Made by a program: the position numbers and the translations under genes | From: Rhodospirillales bacterium | Lineage (GTDB): Bacteria; Pseudomonadota; Alphaproteobacteria; Rhodospirillales; Casp-alpha2 | DNA: 64,000 nt | Direction: 5' to 3' | Assembly: GCA_017644185.1 (NCBI GenBank) | Contig: JAEPMA010000011.1 | Location: 1 to 64,000, forward strand | Notes under the pieces: model-generated | The model's database searches: none | Told to the model about the DNA's origin: nothing | The model's input: only the letters and a program-made list of their open reading frames with translations | Part shown: positions 45,101-53,547 of the stretch, in pieces | Numbering within the stretch: the first letter of the stretch is position 1 | Layout: each line of letters opens with the position of its first letter

Positions 45101-45769
45101 GAAATCTTCATCGACATGCATAAGGAAGGCGCCGCTTTCCGCTCGTTGATGAACAACTTCGCCATCGCGGTGTCGATCGGGCTGCAGTACGGCGTGCCGC
45201 TGGAAGAATACGTCGAGGCGTTCACCTTCACCCGGTTCGAACCGTCGGGCATCGTTCGCGGCAACGAAACCATCAAGATGGCGACGTCGATCCTCGACTA
45301 CATCTTCCGCGAACTTGCCGTCAGCTACATGGGCCGCAACGATCTCGCCCACGTGGAACCGACCGACCTGCTGCCCGACAGCATCGGCACCGGCAACAGC
45401 GAGGGCGACCTGCCGGAAAATGGCGAGCTTCCGGTGGGTGTCAGCCCGGGCTTCATGCGCACCAAGTTCCTGGTGATCAATGGTGCGAAGGCCAAGAAAG
45501 TGGCCACCACTGCGCAAGCCGGAGGACAGACCACCGCGCAGGCGGCTTCCGGCGGCGGCCAGACCCAGGTCGTCACCGAACAGACCTCCGCGGTCGCGGT
45601 TTCGGCCGAAGTGATGGAACGCACCGACGCCAAACTGGATCAGGTCCGCGAAGCCCGCATGAAGGGTTACGAGGGCGATCCGTGCGGCGAGTGCGGCAAC
45701 TTTACGCTGGTCCGCAACGGCACGTGCCTGAAGTGCAACACGTGCGGCGGGACCACCGGATGTTCATGA
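42104..45769 (+). CDS. nrdJ: Adenosylcobalamin-dependent (class II) ribonucleotide reductase
   Basis: A 1221-residue class II reductase making deoxyribonucleotides without oxygen dependence. A catalytic Cys199 lies in [39 protein letters not shown], the thiyl-radical region [21 protein letters not shown], and [20 protein letters not shown] are conserved. The C-terminus carries a zinc-ribbon-like [23 protein letters not shown] that supplies reducing cysteines. Length is that of the large alphaproteobacterial NrdJ. It is monocistronic, with an NrdR box upstream and a rho-independent terminator downstream. Confidence 0.97.
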   Translation: MRISRHYTTEGQSPYDALEFRTTSSEIRNPDGSVVFQLDELEVPKRYSQVASDVLAQKYFRKAGVPAILKSVEENTVPAWLWRKEPDEKALADLPENERYIGETSAKQVFDRLAGTWTYWGWKGGYFDSEEDAQAYFDEMRFMLANQSGAPNSPQWFNTGLHWAYGIDGPAQGHSYVDFETGKLVQSQSAYEHPQPHACFIQSVSDDLVNEGGIMDLWVREARLFKYGSGTGSNFSQIRGDGEPLSGGGKSSGLMSFLKIGDRAAGAIKSGGTTRRAAKMVVVDIDHPDIEHFVNWKVIEEQKVAALVAGSKLANTHLNAVMKACNESELDDEKKFDPKENAPLKAAIRAARKVMIPENYVQRIIQFAKQGYTSLEFKEYNTDWDSEAYVTVAGQNSNNSVRVTNDFLQTVLDNGEWDLIRRKDGKVDKRISAAKLWDDVGYSAWACADPGIQFDTTINEWHTCPTSGRINASNPCSEYMFLDDTACNLASLNLMNFRGEDGIFDVAGFTHAVTLWTITLEISVLMAQFPSKRIAELSYRYRTLGLGYANIGGFLMAAGIPYDSAEGRAICAAITSLMCGQAYATSAAMAESLGAFPGYEPNAEPMLRVMRNHRRAAHGEAEGYEGLSINPVPFVANDCPDTALASAAAEAWDRALDLGQQHGYRNAQVTVIAPTGTIGLVMDCDTTGIEPDFALVKFKKLAGGGYFKIINSMVPQAMTTLGYDEAQIKDVIDYAVGHGTLKGAPAINHETLKAKGFTDDALAKIEKNLGEAFEIKFAFNKWTLGEAFCTEVLKLEKASLDDLSFNMLSALGFSKAEIEAANTYVCGAMTVEGAPHLKEEHLAVFDCASPCGRIGKRALSVESHIRMMAAAQPFISGAISKTINMPASASVEDCKESYMLSWRLCLKANALYRDGSKLSQPLSAALIDEDVEDADEVANDLAEAPLVARAEAITERIIERYIAERRRLPDRRKGYTQKATVGGHKVYLRTGEYEDGRIGEIFIDMHKEGAAFRSLMNNFAIAVSIGLQYGVPLEEYVEAFTFTRFEPSGIVRGNETIKMATSILDYIFRELAVSYMGRNDLAHVEPTDLLPDSIGTGNSEGDLPENGELPVGVSPGFMRTKFLVINGAKAKKVATTAQAGGQTTAQAASGGGQTQVVTEQTSAVAVSAEVMERTDAKLDQVREARMKGYEGDPCGECGNFTLVRNGTCLKCNTCGGTTGCS

Positions 45770-45831
45770 GGGATTTCTGACAATGAGGGATACCTCATGA
45801 GACCAGATAGGGATCCTCCCTGGGAAACTTG

Positions 45832-45874
45832 GGGCACGTACCGGGATTTTGTTCCGGTGCGTGCCCGTTTTTTT
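45832..45874 (+). terminator. Rho-independent terminator of nrdJ
   Basis: GGGCACG-ACCGG.. (45832) pairs with ..CCGGTGCGTGCCC (ending 45866), followed by G and seven T residues (45868-45874). It lies 63 bp after the nrdJ stop. A smaller hairpin, ATGAGG/CCTCAT, precedes it at 45783-45798. Confidence 0.85.
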
Positions 45875-46020
45875 GGGGAGTAACCGCGAAAATGGGGCCG
45901 AATGGCCTCATTTTTGTTAAGGAATAGCGATTAAATATCTGAATTTTCACCGTTTTCAGATATCGACACATTGCCGAGCGCTCTATACTCTCGCGGTAAC
46001 AAGGAACAGGACCGCAATTA

Positions 46021-47259
46021 ATGGACGCTGCCGCCGGCAAAAAGCGGGTTTTAGTTATCGACGATGATGACATTACCCTCTCTCTCCTGACAGAAATCCT
46101 GAGCGAAGCCGGGTACGAGGTCGAAGCCCTGACCGACAGCGCGAACGCGTTGAAAGCGATCGAGGAATCCCGTCCCGATGTCGTGCTTTCGGATCTGATG
46201 ATGCCGAAAGTCGACGGCTTCGAGCTGTGCAAGAGCGTGCGCGAGAACAAGGCGCTCGACGGCACCATCTTTATCGTCGTTTCCGCCAAGGCGTACCCCT
46301 CCGACGAAGCCCGCGCCCTCGAACTCGGCGCCGACGGCTTCATCCGCAAGCCGATCAACGCGGAAACGTTCGCGGACCGCCTGGACGCGATCATTTCGGA
46401 CGAGATCAGCCTGACGTTCTGGGGGGTGCGCGGCACCCTGCCAAAGACCGGTGAGGGTGCGCTTAAGTACGGCGGCAACACGTCGTGCGTGACGATGGAG
46501 TTTCCAAACCGGCAAATGTTCATCTTCGATGGCGGGTCCGGGATCAAGGAATTGGGCTCCAGCCTCCTCAAGCAAAATAAAAAGCGCATAAACGCGAAAT
46601 TGTTCATCTCCCACCCGCACTGGGACCACATCAACGCCATTCCTTTCTTCGCGCCGCTCTATATGCAGGGCAACGAGTTCGAGATTCTCGGCGCCAAGCA
46701 GGGCGACATCACCATGCGCGAGTTGATCTCGGCGCAGATGGACGGTGTCTATTTCCCGATCACGTTGACCGAGTTTTCCGCCAGGACGTACTTCCGCAAT
46801 CTCGAAGAAGGCACCCACGATGTCGCCGGGATCGAGGTGCAGACGAAACTTTTGGCCCACCCCGGCCGCGCGCTCGGCTACCGGGTCAACTATCATGGGC
46901 GGTCGTTCTGTTACGTGACCGATCAGGAACTTTATCTCGACGACAGCGAGTTCTTCGACCCCCACTACGAAAAGACCATCACCGAGTTCGTGCGCGGTGC
47001 CGACGTGTTGATCACCGACACGACCTACACCGACGAAGAGTACAAGACCAAGGTCAACTGGGGGCATTCCTGCGTGTCCAAGGTCTGCGAGCTGGCACAC
47101 AACGCCGAGGTCAAGGCGCTCTACCTGTTCCACCACGACCCCGATCAGGACGACGACGCCATCGACGCGAAACACGCCGCTGCGCAGAAGAAACTCAAGG
47201 AACTTGGTGGCACAGTGACCTGCGTTGCCCCGAGAGAAGGCGATAACATTCGCCTTTAA
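46021..47259 (+). CDS. Response regulator receiver fused to a metallo-beta-lactamase-fold hydrolase
   Basis: A 412-residue two-domain protein. Residues 8-125 are a CheY-like receiver with acidic pocket IDDDD, phosphoacceptor Asp58 in VVLSDLMMPKVDG, Ser/Ala switch VVSAKA and Lys109 in IRKPIN. Residues 131-412 are a COG1235 (PhnP-like) metallo-beta-lactamase domain: TFWGVRGTLPKTG, YGGNTSCV, metal motif HPHWDH at 197-202, VTDQELYLDD, DTTYTDEEYK, NWGHS and FHHDPDQDDD. The metal set looks complete. No histidine kinase is adjacent. Phosphorylation presumably controls a phosphodiesterase or nuclease activity; the substrate is unknown. Confidence 0.85.
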   Translation: MDAAAGKKRVLVIDDDDITLSLLTEILSEAGYEVEALTDSANALKAIEESRPDVVLSDLMMPKVDGFELCKSVRENKALDGTIFIVVSAKAYPSDEARALELGADGFIRKPINAETFADRLDAIISDEISLTFWGVRGTLPKTGEGALKYGGNTSCVTMEFPNRQMFIFDGGSGIKELGSSLLKQNKKRINAKLFISHPHWDHINAIPFFAPLYMQGNEFEILGAKQGDITMRELISAQMDGVYFPITLTEFSARTYFRNLEEGTHDVAGIEVQTKLLAHPGRALGYRVNYHGRSFCYVTDQELYLDDSEFFDPHYEKTITEFVRGADVLITDTTYTDEEYKTKVNWGHSCVSKVCELAHNAEVKALYLFHHDPDQDDDAIDAKHAAAQKKLKELGGTVTCVAPREGDNIRL

Positions 47260-47316
47260 GGGTCCATCCGGACGAAAACATATTCGACTTAACGACTGAA
47301 AGAGAGAGAGATCATC

Positions 47317-47784
47317 ATGGCTGGCAAAATCGAATCCCGTCTTCAGGAACTCGGTATCGAACTCCCCGAAGCTGCGGCGCCGGCCGCCAACTACATTCCC
47401 TATGTCGTGAGCGGCAACCTCGTCTTCGTCGCCGGTCAGATCACGTTGAAAAACGGCAAGATCGAGTACACCGGCAAGGTCGGCGATGATCTTTCAGTCG
47501 ACGACGGGTATCAGGCTGCTCGGCTTTGCGGGCTCAATCTTCTGGCGCAGGCAAAAGCCGCCGCCGGTGGCGATCTCGACAAGATCAAAAGGGTCGTCAA
47601 ACTGGGCGGCTTCGTGAACTCCGGCCCTGATTTCTCGAACCAGCCCGAAGTCATCAATGGGGCGTCCGATCTCATGGTCGACGTCTTCGGGGAAAACGGC
47701 AAGCACGCACGCTTCGCGGTCTCCGCCGGATCGCTGCCGCGCAACGTCGCCGTCGAGATCGACGGTATTTTCGAGCTGGCGTGA
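47317..47784 (+). CDS. RidA/YjgF family protein
   Basis: A 155-residue member of the RidA family, larger than the 130-residue archetype and of the group with VEIDGIFELA at the end. It has YIPYVVSGNLVFVAGQI, the helix GYQAARLCGLNLLAQAKAA, and VKLGGFVNSGPDFSNQPEVINGASDLMVDVFGENGKHARFAVSAGSLPRNVAVEI. RidA proteins hydrolyse reactive enamine/imine intermediates of PLP enzymes, using an Arg that may be absent in this subgroup. It overlaps the following gene by 4 bp. Confidence 0.88.
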   Translation: MAGKIESRLQELGIELPEAAAPAANYIPYVVSGNLVFVAGQITLKNGKIEYTGKVGDDLSVDDGYQAARLCGLNLLAQAKAAAGGDLDKIKRVVKLGGFVNSGPDFSNQPEVINGASDLMVDVFGENGKHARFAVSAGSLPRNVAVEIDGIFELA

Positions 47785-48710
47785 CGGCGCCCGTTACCAA
47801 TCCCAAGATCGTTTCACTCCTCCCCGCGGCGACGGAGATCGTCTGCGCGCTCGGCTTTGAAAGAAGTCTCGTCGGGCGGTCGCACGAGTGCGACTACCCC
47901 AACGATGTCGAGACGTTGCCGATCTGCACCCGTGCCTTGATCAGGCCCGAGGGAAGCAGCGCCGAGATCGATACCCAGGTGAAAGACGCACTGAAAAATG
48001 CGCTTTCGATCTACGAGGTATTAAGCGATGAACTCGAGCACTTGAAACCCGACGTCATCGTGACCCAGGATCAATGCGAGGTCTGCGCCGTCGCCCTCAG
48101 CGATGTCGAAGCGGCTGTCTGCGATCTGTTGGACAATGACGCAAAGATCGTCTCGCTCAATCCGGAAGGTTTGGAAAAGGTCTACGCCGACATCGAGAGG
48201 GTTGCCTCAGCCCTCGACGCGAAAGCCAAAGGCGGCGAGCTGATCAATTCGATAAAGGACGGGTTCGCCGCTATTTCGGCGAACGCCCCCGACGAACGGC
48301 CACGCGTCTGTTGCGTCGAATGGACCGATCCGTTGATGGCAGCCGGCAACTGGGTGCCCGAACTGGTCGAGATCGCCGGGGGCGAGGATGTCTTCGGTGA
48401 GGCCGGTGCGCATGCGCCGTGGTTGGAACCCGAACGTCTGTTCATTGAAAACCCGGATGTCATCGTCTTCATGCCGTGCGGGTTCGGGCTGGAGCGCAGC
48501 GAGGCGGAAGCCCGCGCCCTCCTCGCCACCCCCGAATGGCAGAACTTGACCGCCGTTAAAAATGGCCGCGTCTACGCCACGGACGGGAACAGTTATTTCA
48601 ACCGCCCGGGACCTAGGCTTCTTGAGAGTGCACAAATCCTTTTCGAAATCTTGTATCCGGACGCCACCACGCCGACATATAAAAACACGGCTTGGAAAGC
48701 GGTCACCTGA
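47781..48710 (+). CDS. BtuF-like cobalamin/iron-complex binding protein without signal peptide
   Basis: A 309-residue protein with the two-lobed helical-backbone fold of BtuF/TroA-like ABC binding proteins: IVSLLPAATEIVCALGFERSLVGRSHECDYP, LKPDVIVTQDQCEVC, RPRVCCVEWTDPLMAAGNWVPELVEIAGGEDVFGEAG, NPDVIVFMPCGF. It starts with GTG and has no signal peptide or lipobox, unlike transport binding proteins. It overlaps ridA by 4 bp. No BtuC or BtuD is adjacent. A cytoplasmic cobalamin-handling or sensing role is possible, but ligand and function are unproven. Confidence 0.75.
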   Translation: MTAPVTNPKIVSLLPAATEIVCALGFERSLVGRSHECDYPNDVETLPICTRALIRPEGSSAEIDTQVKDALKNALSIYEVLSDELEHLKPDVIVTQDQCEVCAVALSDVEAAVCDLLDNDAKIVSLNPEGLEKVYADIERVASALDAKAKGGELINSIKDGFAAISANAPDERPRVCCVEWTDPLMAAGNWVPELVEIAGGEDVFGEAGAHAPWLEPERLFIENPDVIVFMPCGFGLERSEAEARALLATPEWQNLTAVKNGRVYATDGNSYFNRPGPRLLESAQILFEILYPDATTPTYKNTAWKAVT

Positions 48711-48742
48711 CCGGGCGTTGCGATTACGGACGAAGGACGCAA

Positions 48743-49921
48743 ATGGACGGAAACGATCAGCGCGTCATCAAGGCCCTCGGCAGCATCAACGAGATCGCCC
48801 CAGCAGACTGGGACGCTTGTGCGGGAACGGATAATCCGTTCGTTCGCCATGCGTTTCTCTCCGCGCTCGAAGACTCCGGGTCTGCGACCGATGAAACCGG
48901 CTGGATTCCCCGCCATCTTGTGATCGAAAATCCGGAAGGCGTGATCGAGGCGTGCGCGCCGCTCTACATCAAAACGCACTCATATGGAGAGTATATCTTC
49001 GACTGGGGCTGGGCCGACGCCTATGAGCGCGCGGGCGGACGCTATTACCCGAAAATGCAGTGCGCCGTCCCGTTTACGCCCGCCCCCGGTCCACGCATTC
49101 TGGTTTCACCCGATAGCGATGCGGGACTCCGTGAAGAACTTCAGAAGTTGATGCTCGCCGGGATGATGCGGGTCGCCGACCAACTGAAGGTTTCATCCGC
49201 GCACATCACGTTTTGTGAAAAGGATCTGTGGGATCTCGGCGAAGACATGGGCTACCTGCAACGGGTCAACCAGCAGTTCCACTGGCACAATCGGGGGTAC
49301 GGGACCTTCGACGAGTTTTTGAGCGCCCTCGCCTCCAGGAAACGAAAGTCGATCCGCAAAGAGCGCCAGAAAGTCGCGGACATCGGTCTTGATATCCGTA
49401 CGCTCGGTGGAAGTGAACTGGAAGAGCGCCACTGGGACGCCTTCTTTCAGTTCTACATGTCGACCACAGATAAAAAATGGGGCCAGAGCTACCTGCACCG
49501 CGAATTTTTCTCGATGCTGGGGGAACGCATGCCTGAAAGCGTCGTGATGGTGATGGCATTCGATGATGACCGGCCGGTCGCGGGCGCGCTCAACCTCAAG
49601 GGGACCGACTGCCTTTACGGGCGGAATTGGGGCTCGCTGGAATCCCACAAGTTCCTGCATTTCGAATGCTGCTATTACCGGGCCATCGACTACGCCATCG
49701 AACATGGCCTGGGCCGCGTCGAGGCGGGCGCCCAAGGCCCTCACAAAGTGCAGAGGGGCTATCTGCCCGCACCGGTTTACAGCCTGCATTACATCCGCGA
49801 TCCGGGCTTCGAGGACGCGGTCGGCGATTTCGTGATGCGGGAGCGTTTTCAGGTCGAGCGCGAGATGGCGGCGATCACCGAGGAATACTCACCTTACAAA
49901 TGCGACGACGGCGACGGTTGA
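48743..49921 (+). CDS. GNAT-superfamily acyltransferase of the COG3146 group
   Basis: A 392-residue protein of the family once called 'predicted peptidoglycan biosynthesis/acyltransferase' (DUF482). Blocks are AQTDWDACAGTDNPFVRHAFLSALEDSG-like (residues about 20-45), YGEYIFDWGWADAYERAGGRYYPKMQ, HWHNRGYGTFDEFLSALASRKRKSIRKER, LNLKGTDCLYGRNWGSLESHKFLHFECCYYRAIDYAI and AGAQGPHKVQRGYLP. The start at 48743 has AAGGA upstream; an earlier ATG lies inside the preceding gene. The fold resembles FemX-type aminoacyl transferases. Its substrate is unknown. Confidence 0.83.
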   Translation: MDGNDQRVIKALGSINEIAPADWDACAGTDNPFVRHAFLSALEDSGSATDETGWIPRHLVIENPEGVIEACAPLYIKTHSYGEYIFDWGWADAYERAGGRYYPKMQCAVPFTPAPGPRILVSPDSDAGLREELQKLMLAGMMRVADQLKVSSAHITFCEKDLWDLGEDMGYLQRVNQQFHWHNRGYGTFDEFLSALASRKRKSIRKERQKVADIGLDIRTLGGSELEERHWDAFFQFYMSTTDKKWGQSYLHREFFSMLGERMPESVVMVMAFDDDRPVAGALNLKGTDCLYGRNWGSLESHKFLHFECCYYRAIDYAIEHGLGRVEAGAQGPHKVQRGYLPAPVYSLHYIRDPGFEDAVGDFVMRERFQVEREMAAITEEYSPYKCDDGDG

Positions 49922-49991
49922 GACGTCCCGACTCACGCTCTGTTAACCTTTTCGCCTTAGTTTTTAAGGCTTCAAGGACGGAGCGTTTACC

Positions 49992-50543
49992 ATGACGAGA
50001 TTATTTGCCCTCGCCCTGATTGCCCTGACGGTCTTTTCCGTATGGCCCAAGGACGCCGACGCCGGGCGATGCATCCGTATCGTCAGGCAGGGAAACATCG
50101 AGACCATGGTCAACGTCTGCAACACCTGCGTGATCGCCAACATCATCCGTTCCAGGCCGGGTAACGCCGTCCCTGTCGGCCGCGAATTCAACGTCCAACC
50201 CCGTTCCGACTTCCCCGTCCCGTTCAAAGGGCCGGGCCGGACGCGGGTCAATTCCGAAAAGCCCTGCCGTGGCGAGCAAGGGGCCGACCAGGATTTGATG
50301 GAGAGCTTCAACAAACCCGAAGCCGCTCCGAAGTGCGTCAGCATGGAACGATCGCAACGTTACGACGTCGTCCTCATCAACAAGTGCGGGCTTTGTAAGG
50401 CGGTCGCGATCGAGCGCGTGACCGCGGACGGTGCTGGACGCAGCCGCGATTACATGATCCTCGCCGGGGGATCGACTTTGCCGGTCAAGGCACGCGGTTT
50501 CGCGCAGGTCGGCTTGCTGGCCGAGATCGACTGCCCGAAATAA
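49992..50543 (+). CDS. Secreted protein with duplicated CxxC module, function unknown
   Basis: A 183-residue protein I do not recognise. A signal peptide (MTRLFALALIALTVFSVW, cleavage after ADA at 24) leaves a mature protein made of two similar halves. Module 1 has Cys27, Cys43/Cys46 (CNTC) and Cys92. Module 2 has Cys115, Cys132/Cys135 (CGLC) and Cys181. From the second CxxC cysteine to the terminal cysteine both contain exactly 45 residues between cysteines, with a shared Ser-x-(x)-Pro-Val at the same place. The eight cysteines could form four disulfides. It stands alone, 3 bp from the convergent CaiB-type gene. Confidence 0.75.
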   Translation: MTRLFALALIALTVFSVWPKDADAGRCIRIVRQGNIETMVNVCNTCVIANIIRSRPGNAVPVGREFNVQPRSDFPVPFKGPGRTRVNSEKPCRGEQGADQDLMESFNKPEAAPKCVSMERSQRYDVVLINKCGLCKAVAIERVTADGAGRSRDYMILAGGSTLPVKARGFAQVGLLAEIDCPK

Positions 50544-50546
50544 CGC

Positions 50547-51665
50547 TTACCCCCGCTTCCACTCCTTGACGATATCCGTGGCCTGCACTTCACGGAGGGG
50601 CGTACGGGGCATGGGTGGCTCATTATCCGTCCAAAACGGCTGCAACACGGCGATCGCGTCCGCCCCATCTTGTTTCCGGATCAGACCTCGGGCGGTATTC
50701 TGCGGGTGAGTTGCGACCTCGTCGATCTCGAGCACCGGGTGATAGCAACAATCGACGTTCTTAAATAACGCGTCCCACGCATCGCGGTCCTTCTGTTTGA
50801 AGATACCTGCGACGTCTTCGATGAGATCTGTCTGCGGAAGCGGTTCGTGCTGGCGCTCGATCAGATCGGCACGGCCGACGGCGTTGCAGAAATTCTCCCA
50901 GAATACCGTTTCGATGGCCCCTAAACTGACGAACCGGTCGTCCGCCGTTTGATAAACCCCATAGAACGCCGCCCCGCCCGTTAAAAGGCTCTGACCGCGC
51001 GCGGGCGCCTGGCCGCGATGAAGGGCCGTCAACGCCTGGCTCTGCCACGAAAGCACACTATCCGACATGGCCACATCCAGATATGCCCCCTGCCCGGTTT
51101 TCCCGCGCCCGACCAGTGCACCCAGGATCGCCACTGTCGACTGCATCGCGCCTGCGTAGTCGGCGACCATCGGATAAGCCATGTGCGGCGCGGCGGATGA
51201 TCCTGTCAGGCCAAGCTGCCCGGCGGTGGCAACATAGTTGATGTCGTGCCCACCTGTCAGGCGCATCGGCCCGTTCTGCCCGAAACCTGAGAGCGCGCAG
51301 TGCACGAGTCCGGGATTAAGATCTTTCAATATCTCGTGCCCGAAGCCCAACCGCTCCATCACCCCCGGCCGATAGCTCTCCATCAGCACGTCCGCGGCGC
51401 GCACCAGATCGGTGAAGGTCTCTTTATCGGCGTCGGTCTTGAGGTCCAGGGTCACGACCCTTTTCCCCGCGTTGACGAGCGCATGATAAGGGCTTTCGCC
51501 CCGGTCGTTGGTGACCGGATCGAGCGCGCGCATCGGGTCGCCCTTCGGGGGCTCCACCTTCACCACATCCGCCCCCATATCGGCCAGCATCTGCGTGGCG
51601 AACGGGCCCGGCAGAAACTGACTGAGGTCGAGGACCCTGATATCTCTCAAGAATGCGGTCGGCAT
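50547..51665 (-). CDS. CaiB/BaiF CoA-transferase family protein, alpha-methylacyl-CoA racemase-like
   Basis: A 372-residue family III CoA enzyme. It has RVLDLSQFLPGPFATQMLADMGADVVKVEPP, RPGVMERLGFG, and CALSGFGQNGP. GGHDINYVATAG (His140) and MVADYAGAMQS (Asp169) are spaced like the His/Asp acid-base pair of alpha-methylacyl-CoA racemase rather than a plain formyl-CoA transferase. It would epimerise 2-methylacyl-CoA esters in branched-chain or sterol side-chain degradation. No beta-oxidation genes are adjacent, so the exact substrate is open. Confidence 0.82.
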   Translation of the reverse strand: MPTAFLRDIRVLDLSQFLPGPFATQMLADMGADVVKVEPPKGDPMRALDPVTNDRGESPYHALVNAGKRVVTLDLKTDADKETFTDLVRAADVLMESYRPGVMERLGFGHEILKDLNPGLVHCALSGFGQNGPMRLTGGHDINYVATAGQLGLTGSSAAPHMAYPMVADYAGAMQSTVAILGALVGRGKTGQGAYLDVAMSDSVLSWQSQALTALHRGQAPARGQSLLTGGAAFYGVYQTADDRFVSLGAIETVFWENFCNAVGRADLIERQHEPLPQTDLIEDVAGIFKQKDRDAWDALFKNVDCCYHPVLEIDEVATHPQNTARGLIRKQDGADAIAVLQPFWTDNEPPMPRTPLREVQATDIVKEWKRG

Positions 51666-51761
51666 GGCTCCTCCGTTTTTGACAAGCCAGCAGTTTCGGG
51701 GCTGGCGGCGGGCGGTTCAAGTCAGATGACGGGTGGCATGAATTGAGGGGTCATTGTCATT

Positions 51762-52796
51762 GTGCCAAGGATGGTTTCACCGCACTATCGCACCATGAAC
51801 GCAGCGAATAAGTCCGAAAAGATCGGTATCGTCGTCTTCGACGGCTGCCAGATTCTGGACGCGACCGGCCCCGCATCGGTATTCGGCGATGCCAACGTTC
51901 AGCTCAGGAACTTGGGTATCGATACGCCGGGATATGACGTACGCCTGATCGCCCCCTCATCCGGGCCGGTACGCACGAACTGCGGGGTGTCGTTGGTCGC
52001 CGACCATGCGCTGTCTTCCAACAAGCCCGGTTGTCAGACCCTGATCTGCGCAGGTGGCAGTGGGGTGTACGACTTCATCGAGAACAAAGACCATGTCAGG
52101 GACGTTTATCGCCTCGCCCGGAAAGCATCCCGGATCGTGTCCGTCTGTACCGGCACATTCGTTCTCGCCGAGACGGGATTGCTCGATGGGAAGCGTGCCG
52201 TGACCCACTGGTCGCATTGTCAGAAGCTCGCCGACTCCTATCCACGGATCAACGTCGACCCGGACCCGATCTTTATCAGGGACGGCAATGTCTTCACGTC
52301 CGCCGGTGTGACGGCGGGCATGGATCTGGCGCTCGCCATTGTCGAGGCGGATCATGGCCGCGACGTCGCCCTTGCGGTGGCGCGCAGCTTGGTGATGTTC
52401 TTGAAGCGCCCGGGCAATCAGGCTCAGTTCTCCCGGCACCTCGCCGTGCAGATGGCGCCGGCGGGAAGTATTCGCGACGTACAGATATGGCTGCTTGAGA
52501 ATCTAACCGCCGAAATCAGCGTCGACCGCATGGCGGACCGGGCGGCGATGAGCCTCAGAACCTTCAACCGCCAGTTCAAACAGGAAACCGGGATGACGCC
52601 GGCACGTTACGTGACCGAATGCCGCGTCGACGTCGCGCGGCGGCTGCTCGAGGAAAGCCCCCTCCCCATCAAGGCGGTGGCCGGGAAAAGCGGCTTTGGC
52701 GACGAAGAGCGCATGCGCCGCGCGTTCCGAAGAATGCTGGGCGTCAGCCCGGATGGGTATCGCAGTTTATTCACCAACACACAGGACGCCGCTTAG
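51762..52796 (+). CDS. GlxA-type regulator (DJ-1/PfpI domain plus AraC helix-turn-helix)
   Basis: A 344-residue two-domain regulator. Residues about 18-190 form a class I glutamine amidotransferase-like DJ-1/PfpI domain, with VSVCTGTFVLAETGLL carrying the elbow cysteine. Residues about 235-335 form an AraC/XylS DNA-binding domain (AEISVDRMADRAAMSLRTFNRQFKQETGMTPARYV). The start may be GTG at 51762 (GAGGGG upstream) or ATG at 51795. It lies 11 bp upstream of a stand-alone DJ-1/PfpI gene and probably regulates it. Confidence 0.87.
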   Translation: MPRMVSPHYRTMNAANKSEKIGIVVFDGCQILDATGPASVFGDANVQLRNLGIDTPGYDVRLIAPSSGPVRTNCGVSLVADHALSSNKPGCQTLICAGGSGVYDFIENKDHVRDVYRLARKASRIVSVCTGTFVLAETGLLDGKRAVTHWSHCQKLADSYPRINVDPDPIFIRDGNVFTSAGVTAGMDLALAIVEADHGRDVALAVARSLVMFLKRPGNQAQFSRHLAVQMAPAGSIRDVQIWLLENLTAEISVDRMADRAAMSLRTFNRQFKQETGMTPARYVTECRVDVARRLLEESPLPIKAVAGKSGFGDEERMRRAFRRMLGVSPDGYRSLFTNTQDAA

Positions 52797-52807
52797 GGAG
52801 ACGCTTC

Positions 52808-53407
52808 ATGACCATGCAATTCGGCATTCTCGCCTTTAACGATCTGGAAGAACTGGACGCCATCGGCCCGTGGGAGGTTTTATCATGGGCCTCTAAACAG
52901 GATGAAACCGACATGACGGTCTCGATGATCGGATCGTCCGGCAATCAGATCACCTGCGCCAAAGGTTTGAAGATCACAACGGATTGCACGATCGACGATC
53001 ACCCGAAAATGGATGTGATCCTGGTTCCGGGCGGCATGGGCACGCGGCCGATCTTCAAGGACGGCGGGCCCGAGATCGACTGGATCAAGAAAGTCGCGCC
53101 CGACTGCACGTGGGTCACCAGCGTCTGCACCGGCTCGTTGCTGCTCCACAAGGCGGGGCTTCTCGAAGGGAGGCGCGCGACGACGCACTGGCGTTCGATC
53201 GAGCTTCTGAGAGAGGCCGGGAATGTGGACGTCATGGACAACGTGCGCTTCGTCCGTGACGGAAACATCGTCACGTCAGCAGGCGTGTCCGCCGGGATCG
53301 ATATGGCGTTATGGCTGGTTGGTGAAATCTACAGCCCCGAATTCGCCCGCTTCGTCCAGAAAGGGATCGAGTACTTCCCCGCGCCGCCCTATACCGCGGC
53401 GGCTTGA
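52808..53407 (+). CDS. DJ-1/PfpI family protein, possibly isonitrile hydratase-like
   Basis: A 199-residue stand-alone DJ-1/PfpI protein. ATG at 52808 has AGGGAG upstream. The nucleophile elbow TSVCTGSLLLHKAGLLEGRRATTHW and the N-terminal LEELDAIGPWEV (Asp and Glu near the active site) resemble isonitrile hydratase (InhA) of Pseudomonas, which hydrates isocyanides to N-formamides. Other members have protease-like or unknown roles. It resembles the N-terminal domain of the preceding regulator, suggesting that gene pair arose by domain duplication. Confidence 0.8.
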   Translation: MTMQFGILAFNDLEELDAIGPWEVLSWASKQDETDMTVSMIGSSGNQITCAKGLKITTDCTIDDHPKMDVILVPGGMGTRPIFKDGGPEIDWIKKVAPDCTWVTSVCTGSLLLHKAGLLEGRRATTHWRSIELLREAGNVDVMDNVRFVRDGNIVTSAGVSAGIDMALWLVGEIYSPEFARFVQKGIEYFPAPPYTAAA

Positions 53408-53410
53408 TTC

Positions 53411-53521
53411 ATCCCTCTCCCTTGGGAGAGGGAGGGGCCCGTGAGTAACGCGAACGGGAGGGTGAGGGGTGTTCTCAGCCGAGAATAGCCCCTCATCCTG
53501 TCCTTCTCCCAAGGGAGAAGG
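53411..53521. repeat. Palindromic intergenic repeat R4
   Basis: The left part pairs CCCTCTCCC/GGGAGAGGG and continues with AGGGGCCCG to GGGAGGGTGAGGGG, matching R2 in inverted orientation. The right part carries CCCCTCATCCTGTCCTTCTC followed by GGGAGAAGGAAC, identical to the left part of R3. It separates the convergent DJ-1/PfpI and clpA genes. Confidence 0.7.
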
Positions 53522-53547
53522 AACGCAGACCAAATGTCGCGAAAGCG

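Noticed and set aside
46051-47175. Long antisense frames opposite the receiver-MBL gene, including one reaching 45795.
   Set aside because: The plus-strand product has two intact domains; the opposite frames are low-complexity artefacts.
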